This document shows positions 53,650 through 61,604 of a stretch of DNA of 64,000 bases, piece after piece. Under the pieces are notes generated by a model. It did not search any database and had not been told where the DNA came from. It saw nothing but the letters and a program-made list of their open reading frames with translations. Position numbers and translations under genes: made by a program. The stretch comes from Diabrotica undecimpunctata. Taxonomy: Eukaryota > Arthropoda > Insecta > Coleoptera > Chrysomelidae. The DNA is taken from contig NC_092811.1 of NCBI RefSeq assembly GCF_040954645.1, positions 84,205,063 to 84,269,062 on the forward strand. The letters are read 5' to 3'. How positions within the stretch are numbered: the first letter of the stretch is position 1; every line of letters starts with the position of its first letter.

Positions 53650-54190
53650 GAAGCTGCCCTAAAACCACTTTACGAAGACGGTTGAAAAAACTTGGTTCAA
53701 ATACAAAATCGTTGAAAAACGGGTGGCTATTATGGAAAATAAGAGGATAGTACACTGGCGTTTAGATTATTTAAAAAAAATTCAAGAATGTCGAGACCAA
53801 CAGCGACTATATATTATTTAGACGAGACATGGTATGACACGCTTAATATCGCTAGCAAGGGTTGGACTGATGGTTCACTTAGGTGCCACTTGAAAGGAGT
53901 ACCTCCGAATAAAGGTTCTCGGATGATTATTGTGCACTGTGGATCTGCAAATGGTTGGGTGCCAAATGGGTTAATGCTTTGCGGAAAATCATAGAAAAAT
54001 GTAGTGTAGATTATCACCAGAATATGAATTCTACTATATTCGAAGAGTGATTTAAAAATACACTACTTCCCAATATAACACCGGTCAGTGTGATAGTTCT
54101 TCTCCAAAGCTTCTCAAAAAGATTCCTAACACTTCGTCTTCAAAACAGGAACTAAAAGATTTCCTCTCAGATAATTATTGTTATTTTATG
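53650..54190 (+). pseudogene. DDE transposase with YLDETW motif, copy C
   Basis: The open piece 53788-53994 reads IYYLDETWYDTLNIASKGWT, DGSLRCHLKGVPPNKGSRMI and VHCGSANGWVPNGLMLCGKS. Downstream in other frames are VDYHQNMNSTIFEE and FKNTLLPNI, then a decayed tail to about 54190. It gives the best view of the segment after the first catalytic Asp in this family and lacks the N-terminal helix-turn-helix. Confidence 0.7.
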
Positions 54191-54379
54191 ATTTAATACT
54201 TGCATCAAAAAATTTGTGTCGGTGAAACAACCAATACCGCGATACGTCCCTAGACATCGGTTACTCGAATTTCATAACATACAAATATTATCTGTTTGAA
54301 TTTGCCGACGGACGAAATATCGATGGACCCGACTTTTGAATTCTACTACAATAAAAACTTTCCTAAGATTGTGAGGACT

Positions 54380-55760
54380 TACATATCTCCTATAAACTTG
54401 CCTATTTCCCTTGACCATTAATCCAGCCACATTTAGAGACTCCTCTCCCTTTCTTCTGGTCCTGAACCTACAGCTCCGTTGCCCCTCTGATGCATCAGGG
54501 CGCTCTCACTGGCCAGGATATGCACCGGTACATCCCCAACAACTACCTGTAGTGCGATAGTTGATACTGTTCTGTACACGCTGCATACTCTAATCAGGGG
54601 TTTCCTTTGTGTTTTAAGAAGTATGTGTTTCTGTGTGTCTCTATATTTTGCCTTGTTGAGAACCTCTGTTGAGCTCTTTTATGTGATCCGGGCCTCATAT
54701 ATTTGGCATGATCTTATGCAGGGTTGAGGTCCTCTTTTCTGCGTTCCGTCATGCTTCTTGCATATGTTGCCCGAATGGTATTGTTTCAAATATGATACCT
54801 AAATATTTTATCGTTTTCTAATGTCTTATATCAGAGCCTCTGAACCGAAAGTTTTCGTCCTGTCGATTCCGCGGTCTCCTTAAGATAATTATTTCATTTT
54901 TTTTCTACTGCAGTAGATCTACACTTTTAGATCGTTTTTCTCTGTCCATTTCGCGGTTTTTTCCTTCGCCTTGTTTAGTTTATTCTATCATGCCCAAATT
55001 CATAAAGTCTTTGATTAGTAGGGCTAGGCCGCCTGCTTATGCAGTTGCCCTTACTTCTTGTGTTTTATTTACTTCTTGTGTTTTATTTACTTCTAGAGCC
55101 CCAATGTATAAAATATTTAATAGAGTGGGTCCCAGGACCGACTCTTGGGGTACTCTAGCAGTCATCTTTATCTTTTTTTTTTCGTTTTGCATACGCTTTT
55201 TTCTAATAGACAGTCCTTTATTATATTTGACACGTATTTCGGGGACGTCAGTTCGGCAATTCTGTTGACAATGTGGCCCCCCAGTTCACCGAATTGACGG
55301 CGTTTTTAATTTCCAACAGAACAAGGACCACCCACCTCTTTATGTTTATTCTCAACGCGTCACTTATCCAGATCGCGTCATCGACTGCTGACCGACATTT
55401 TTTAAATCCGTATTGTTGATTGGATAGAGCTCTCTCACTTGCCTATATGTCCTCTAGCCTCTTCTTGATACGGTTTTCATAAAACCTGACAGGGAAGTCA
55501 AGAAAACATATTGGCCTGTAAGAGGATGCTGAATCGGAGGTTTCCTACGCTTGATAAGCACAACTGAGTTTGCTTCCTTCAGTTTCTTGGAAAACTCTTG
55601 ATTCCGCAGTAGGTTACTAAAGATTCTTCTGATCAAACCAAAACGGAAGAAATTAACAAAATAACCTCCGAGGTCATACAAAATGTACGAGATTTCCAAA
55701 ATCGCCTCGGTTATTGTCAAGAAGTGAATAATGGTGGTCAAGTTCATTTAATTGTAAAAA
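54380..55760 (-). pseudogene. R1-like LINE reverse transcriptase, heavily decayed
   Basis: Minus-strand pieces: LLRNQEFSKKLKEANSVVLI and KRRKPPIQHPLTGQYVFLTS (RT finger: FP..WK.A.VVLI.K.GKPP..P.SYRPI.LL), RVPQESVLGPTLLNILY, GLALLIKDFMNLG, IILRRPRNRQDENFRFRG, KTIKYLGIIFETIPFGQHMQ and AEKRTSTLHKIMPNI. The order and pattern fit R1-clade RT. Stops and shifts are frequent. An 18-bp tandem duplication (CTTCTTGTGTTTTATTTA) is at about 55053-55090. Confidence 0.72.
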
Positions 55761-56896
55761 TCAATTTTCTCAGTTATGATAGCACAAACTCAAAAAACTT
55801 TATATTGCTGAACAGAGGACTAAAATCGCTTTCTAACAAGGTGCCTCACAACCCCCTTTGTTATTTAAAATTTTCAAGGGGATGCTTATAATCCAAAAGG
55901 AGTGCTGAACGGGGATAATATTTTCATACTGAAAATTGTCAATTTAAGAATAAAAATCGACCTGTTTCAGGTGTTTTTATATAGTAGATAATAACGTTTA
56001 AAATGATTTTATTCCATACATATAGACCGCATGGTATGTACTGCCGTCTTTGACCACCACAGTAATTATCCAAAATTTTACTTATTCTTTGGTAAAAGAC
56101 TCTAGTAGTCCTCTAAAAAGACGCTCCTGTAAACAAATTATGTTAAATGGGACAGTTATAGAACGATATGACTAATATAAATATTTGTATTTTGGGAGGA
56201 TTGCATCTATAATAATTTATTGTAGGTGTGAGTTATTTTTAACTGTAGGTTTATTATTAAGCCAGCTCACTGATTACTTTGTATAAGTATCAGCCAGAAC
56301 ATAATAAGCAATGTTGGCGCTGACCATAGTATTTTGAATAAGAGCTACAGGGACGTCCTAAGAAGAATATAATTATATGTTTTTTTTATATGGGACTAAG
56401 CCACAGCTAAGCGTAATGAAAATTACATTTTTAACTGCTATTTAACGTTTCCACTTCCACCCGGAAATCGGATAAAAAAAAGATTATTTTAAAAAATGTG
56501 CGAAAAATTTACCAAAAAGTTGTTAATCGGTTGTTTTTCAAAATTGACGGGTGACTTACTTGGCTTCTTGTATGCAACAGCCATGCTTTTATTTGAAAAA
56601 ATCTGAAGGTGACGCTAGGGCCAGAACTAGGAGATTTGTCAGGGCGGGCAAAGATCAGTTTGCCGCTCCCCTCCCCCTACCATCAAAGAATAATACCTCT
56701 GTAAAGTAGGAACCCTGGCCTATACAGAAAAAGACAAGCGGATGTGGATGTGTGCAAATACTGCACTGTTGTATTGGTAGTGTATTGGCTAAATTATGGA
56801 GGATATGATGCTGATAGAAAGGGCATTCAGGTATGAAACGAAAATCTTTTCTGGCATTATAATAAAAAGACCTTCTCCAATGTAATAAAAATTATA
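55761..56896. other. Intergenic interval containing a stray unit of the 3-kb-region repeat
   Basis: At about 56385-56500 the sequence TATATGGGACTAAGCCACAG, then GAAAATTACATTTTTAACT and TTTCCACTTCCACCCGGAAATC, then AAAAGATTATTTTAA, matches one unit of the array at 2678-3256. The rest has no recognisable gene. Confidence 0.5.
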
Positions 56897-56900
56897 TTAA

Positions 56901-59147
56901 CCCTTTAAGGCGCAGAACTCATTATTTGTTCTTTTTAAGACGAATATTTTTTAATATTATGAAATCAAATAGAATGTAATAAGTTACCTGATAGAAAAAA
57001 ACCGAAATTATTTTCAATTTTTTCTTTTATGGTAAATATTGCTACCAGAGATCATTTGGGTATTTGCCATCACCTGCAAATCACTGGTAAATATTACTAC
57101 CGCTACATCTATTACACACTAAAACAAAAGTTGTAGAAGAGAAAAATATTTATTTTAAATTTCTGATGACATTCATTTCTGATGATATATGGAAAAACAT
57201 TCTTTACATAATGCTAAATCACGTTTTGGCAAATTATATTGGTCCTCTTCTGTTTCTTACTTGAGCTGCAGTTAGCACATCTACGGTAAGTGCCTTTGAT
57301 TGGTAGATGACAACCAACATCAACAAGATTTGCCCTTTTTGCCTTGCCAACTTGACCAGGATTCGGTCCAGACCGCTTTCTGCATGTAAACAAGCCGATA
57401 AGTTGGTCAGCTAACTGGCTTCTATATTGGAGCTGTGTGATAGTTGCCTCGCGAGGATGATTTTGATGATGCAGATGCTTGTACAGAATACAGCTGTTTA
57501 CTATTGATGCATCAAGGAAGTAATAAAAAACTTTAGTCCACCATTTTCTTGATTTCCATTGGATTGAATAGGTGGACATCATTTGATCAAAGTGATCAAC
57601 TCCTCCCATATACATATTGTAATCAGCAATAGCTCTTGGACAAGCTACTTCTTCACGCGTTCCATCCTTTGTTGTTCTGAGAACAGTGGTTTTTTCTTTC
57701 AAATTGTGCATATTGCTAACAACTGTGACACATTTTGTCCCACGGTCTTTCCATTTGTATACGGAAATGTTCTCACTAGCTACAGAATCAGACTCACTCA
57801 TTTTAATTTTTTTGTCATCAGCTAAATGTTGCTTTGGGAAGTATTTTCTAGTTGTTCGGAATGTGCCACAAGCAAACAGATTTTTTTCTAACAGAGTACT
57901 GAAAATTGGCAGTGTGGAAAAAAAATTGTCAAAATAAATACAATATCCACGATTTTGAAACTGCTGACTTAATTCTAATATAACTCGTTCGCCAAGCGTC
58001 TCTTGGACAACTTTGTTAGTTTTGCCTTGATAGATCTCGAAGTCGATGAGATGACCAGATTTTGCACAGGCAATTGCCCATATTTTTATTCCTCTCTTCA
58101 CTGGCTTCATTGGCATATACTGCTTCAAACTAGTTCTGCCTTTGAACGGGATCATACTTTCGTCGATTGACAAATTTCGTGATGGTGTGTAAGCCTCAGA
58201 AAATTTTGTTTTGAAATACGTTATGAGAGGTCGAATTTTATATAATTTATCAAACATAGGGTCTCCTTTGTGGGGCATTTTTTAATTATTGTTGATATGT
58301 AACAGCCTCAACACTTTTAAGAACCTTTTCACAGTAAAGACATCTGCGACTCTTTGTACAAAAAAGTTTCTGTCAGTTGACCAGTAGGATTTTATCGTAG
58401 ATAACGTATGAAAGCCCATAATTATCAGGATTCCAAAAAAAGCCTTTAGTTCTTCCACAGTGAGATCTAAAGATTTTCCTAGCTACACTACATAAATATT
58501 TGATTCCTCCACAATTTTTTTACATATTTCATCATTGAAAAGAGCACTGAAGAAATCTAAGGGAGTGGCACCTTCTGAAAAGTCAATGTTAAGTTTTGAA
58601 TTCTCAATAAAATGAAATAGATCATAGTCTAATATTGGATCTATCTTTTTGGACCACTTGTATTCCGAGTTTTTGGAAGATGAAACATCCACATGGTCGT
58701 TGTTACTATTTACTTCTGGCTCTGTGTCACTATCAGATGAATATATAAATGTCTTTGTCTTCTTAGTAGACATCTCTTCCGGAGGATAATCTGGATCCAA
58801 AACTGAATCGTCAGAATTTTCATCATCGCTATCTGGAAAACCCAAAGTTGAATAAGGTTGTTGATACTCCTCAGGATTGTTTGATGTTGAAGCAATATTT
58901 GGAATTAAACTGGAAGAAATATTTATGTTTGAATTGGATTGAGTGCTGCACTTAGCTGAAGATGGTACAAATGAAATATTGTCTTCTGCATCAGAATCAC
59001 CTCCATAGTCCGACATGCAATAATTATTATCATCGCTATCATTCAGACCTTTATTTAGAAGCTCTTCCAGTTGTCTTGCAGTAAGAGCTGGTTGCCATCG
59101 CCTTTTCGTATTTTCGCTCACTGTGTGTATGCTTCTTAAACAGGGCT
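56901..59147 (-). mobile_element. piggyBac-like DNA transposon, 5' end lost
   Basis: The 3' end is TTAA|CCCTTTAAGGCGCAG at 56897-56915; the TTAA target and CCC start are the piggyBac hallmark. No matching right end was found: at about 59147 the piggyBac reading gives way to plus-strand LINE sequence. About 300 bp of AT-rich sequence separate the end from the gene. Confidence 0.85.
57214..59146 (-). pseudogene. piggyBac-like transposase, two nonsense codons and a terminal frameshift
   Basis: One frame covers the gene. An acidic N-terminus (RRWQPALTARQLEELLNKG, then Asp/Ser-rich) leads into the DDE domain: NLSIDESMIPFKGR (first Asp), CIYFDNFFSTLPIF (second), YMGGVDHFDQMMSTYSIQWK (third) and KWWTKVFYYFLDASIVNSC. 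Two stops interrupt it: TAG at 58483-58485 and TAA at 58282-58284, in the HINNN..KMP segment. The Cys-rich C-terminal domain starts RRCANCSSSKKQKRTNIIC; a frameshift near 57235 truncates it, and DLALCKECFPYI follows in the next frame. The N-terminal limit is uncertain because the LINE joins there. Confidence 0.92.
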
Positions 59148-59899
59148 GGGTGAGAATGCAAGAAAAGCTTTCTATGATCAATTAGGAGACATATTGCGTG
59201 ATATTCGATCAGAGGAGAAAGTTATAATACGAGGTGATTTTAACCCACATGTGAGCCAATCCAAGACAGGATATGAATTAATACATGGAGGACTAGGAAA
59301 TATAGCTGGAGATGACATGCATAAATTAGCAACAGCATTATGTATGGCCTTTATTAACACATTCTTTTAAAAGAGAGAAACTCAACTTGTTGCATACAAA
59401 AGTGGACATAATCAATCCCAAACAGATTATTTCATGACAAGAAAACATAAATGTAAGGACTGCAAGGTAATAGTTAGTGATACAATAAGCCAACAAAATA
59501 AGTTGCATGTACTGAACATCAAAGTAAAAAAGCGAAACCAAATCAAAATATCAGAGAGGACCACAAAAAATCAAGTGGTGGACGTTAAAAGATGACAAAG
59601 AAGATCTATTATATAGAGACACTGGTATTGAAATACTTGGAAAAACATCAGGGAAGAAGTTTAAGGATAAGGAGACCTGATGGTGCTCTAACAAAGTTCA
59701 AGAAAAAATAACAGAGAAGAGAAGATTATACATATAAAGAGTGGCAAGAAAATAGGTCGGACACATATCTTCAAAACTAAACGCTAAAAACTTCGCTAAA
59801 AACAAAGCAAAAGTGGCAGTAGCAAAAGCTAAAGCAAAAGCGTATAATAATTTATACGATCAACTTGATACCAGGAAAGAAGCCAAGATTTATAAAATA

Positions 59900-60775
59900 A
59901 AGGGTGATTCCTTTAGAGGTACTTTTTCAACAAGAAAAAACAATGAAAAAAATAAATTTTATTTGATAATGTTTATTATCATACAAAAGAACCATTCTTT
60001 AAAATTACTTCTTAAAGATAATTTCTTTTAAATGTCTACGATTAAGTTGGTTCATTCTAAAGTTCCAATTCTCGATGACTCGTTCCAGCATTTCGATTGT
60101 TATTTCATCAATGACTCAAGTAATATTGGCCTCCAATGCCTCAATCGTATCTGGTTTATTTATGTAGACTTTGGATACGGGCATTTTGTTTATTAACGTA
60201 CCCATTAAGCCCAAATGGGCCTCATCTGAAAACAAAATTTTTCTCGAAAACAGTGGATCTTCTGAAAGCTTATCAAGAGCCCATCGACTGAAACGGTAAC
60301 GAGTCGGAAGGTCGGTTGTCTTCAGATCTTGCACTAATCGAATTTTGTATGCTTTTAAACCAAGATTATTGCGTAAAATATGCCAAGTTGTTGCATATGA
60401 CAAGCCAAGCTGTTGAGAACGGCGACGAATCGATTCTTCATTATTTTCGAGTACACTATCCGTTACCGCCGCTATATTTTCTTCAGTACGTGTTGAATGT
60501 GGTCTATTTGGTTGCGTGTTATCCAATAATGAAAACTGGGTTTTAAACTTATTAATCGTAAAGCGAATTGTACGTTCGGTAGGCCGATAGGCCGATTATG
60601 TGGACCATAAATTGCTCTAAGCACACGGAACACCTTCCTCACAGAACTCCCATTTTCTTTCCATCATGAAATGTCAAACAATACTGAACAGAAGCGAAAT
60701 GTCAGTTTGACAGTATTCATGCACGATCTCCAACCAAATCCCCACCAAAAAAGTACCCTTTAATGAATCACCCTT
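59900..60775 (-). mobile_element. Internally deleted mariner-type element nested in the LINE
   Basis: The ends AAGGGTGATTC... (59900) and ...GAATCACCCTT (60775) are inverted repeats that continue with mismatches for about 27 bp (GGTACTTTTT inside both) and are flanked by TA at 59898-59899 and 60776-60777. At 876 bp it is shorter than a complete mariner (about 1.3 kb). Confidence 0.88.
60020..60526 (-). pseudogene. mariner-type transposase with the catalytic core deleted
   Basis: The minus strand has a helix-turn-helix half (ENIAAVTDSVLENNEESIRR, then LSYATTWHILRNNLGLKAYK), the linker and the first catalytic motif KILFSDEAHLGLMG. Then the sequence jumps to KPDTIEALEANIT, a stop (60116-60118), and in the same phase VIDEITIEMLERVIENWNFR and HLKEIIFKK, which is the normal C-terminus. 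The part with the second and third catalytic Asp residues is missing. Between 60530 and 60740 the N-terminus is degraded. Confidence 0.82.
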
Positions 60776-61165
60776 TAAAATATAGAAATATAAAAGATTT
60801 TAATCAGATTAGATGTAACCAATATGAAAATAGTAAAATACTAATTCACAAAAAGGATATCAAAAAGAGATGGAAAAAGTACTTTGACAGGTTATTAAAT
60901 GAAGAATTTGGCAGACAACCAGTTGAGTTAACCGAGATAGTAACAGCAATGGTGACCAAAATAAGAAACGAAGAAGTGGCTTAAGCAAATAAAAAAATAA
61001 AGAAAGGAAAAGCAGATGGACCAGATGCTAATTCTGAGGAAGTGTGGAAAGTATTAGGAGAGACACGGACAAATTTGTTAACAGGTCTATTTATTAGAAT
61101 TATGGAAGTTGGACAAATGCCAGACGAATGAAGAAGCAGTGTATTAGTACCTGTCTATAAAAACA

Positions 61166-61604
61166 AGGAAGACTAGACGAATTAATGCCTCCCTAATATT
61201 TCTCTACAAGCTACTACATAATCTCATTGACTGCCCTGATATTGTTCGACAAATAAATTTTAACGTTCCATCTTATCCAGTGAGAAATTCTATTACGTTC
61301 AGAAATACACAAGCTAGAACTAATCTTATGTTAAATTCTCCTCTATTTCTCATGTGCAACTATTATAATTCCCTGTGCTTACTGCGATATATTTCACTGC
61401 AGTTTAAAGCAGCTTACTAGGATGGCTGAGATCTACGTAGGTGATTAAGTAGTTTCTTTATGTTAAGGTAAAATACTCCAAAAATGTGTTATTTAGTTAG
61501 TACTTATGAATTATTAATATATCATTTAACTTTAGTATTGTATTTTGTCCTATAAATGGATTCTGTTGGACAATAAACGCTATTATTATTATTATTATTA
61601 TTAT
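61166..61604 (+). pseudogene. Jockey/CR1-like LINE C-terminus and 3' end
   Basis: The plus strand reads RRINASLIFLYKLLHNLIDC, PDILRQINFNVPSYPVRNSI and TFRNTQARTNLMLN, the RT C-terminus of Jockey-like LINEs, followed by a stop, about 160 bp of untranslated sequence, GACAATAAACGC and a (TAT)n tail at 61581-61604. It joins the preceding LINE without a visible boundary. Confidence 0.7.
61581..61604. repeat. (ATT)n microsatellite shared by two LINE tails
   Basis: Eight trinucleotide units. On the plus strand they follow the 3' end of the Jockey-like fragment; on the minus strand they follow the 3' end of the R4-like element as (TAA)n. Confidence 0.95.

Larger units (their letters stand above)
59147..61165 (+). 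pseudogene. APE-type LINE (RTE/CR1-like) fragment split by a mariner element
   Basis: The left part (59147-59899) is endonuclease and linker: NARKAFYDQLGDILRDIRSE, VIIRGDFNPHVSQ, MAFINTFF, QTDYFMTRKHKCKDCKVIV, KKRNQIKI, and VAVAKAKAKAYNNLYDQLDT. The right part (60776-61165) continues with IKDFNQIRCNQYENSKILIH, IKKRWKKYFDRLLNEEF, KKGKADGPDANSEEV and SVLVPVYKNKED, the beginning of RT, where it stops. The protein runs on across the inserted mariner. In-frame stops and shifts occur in both parts. Confidence 0.8.
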
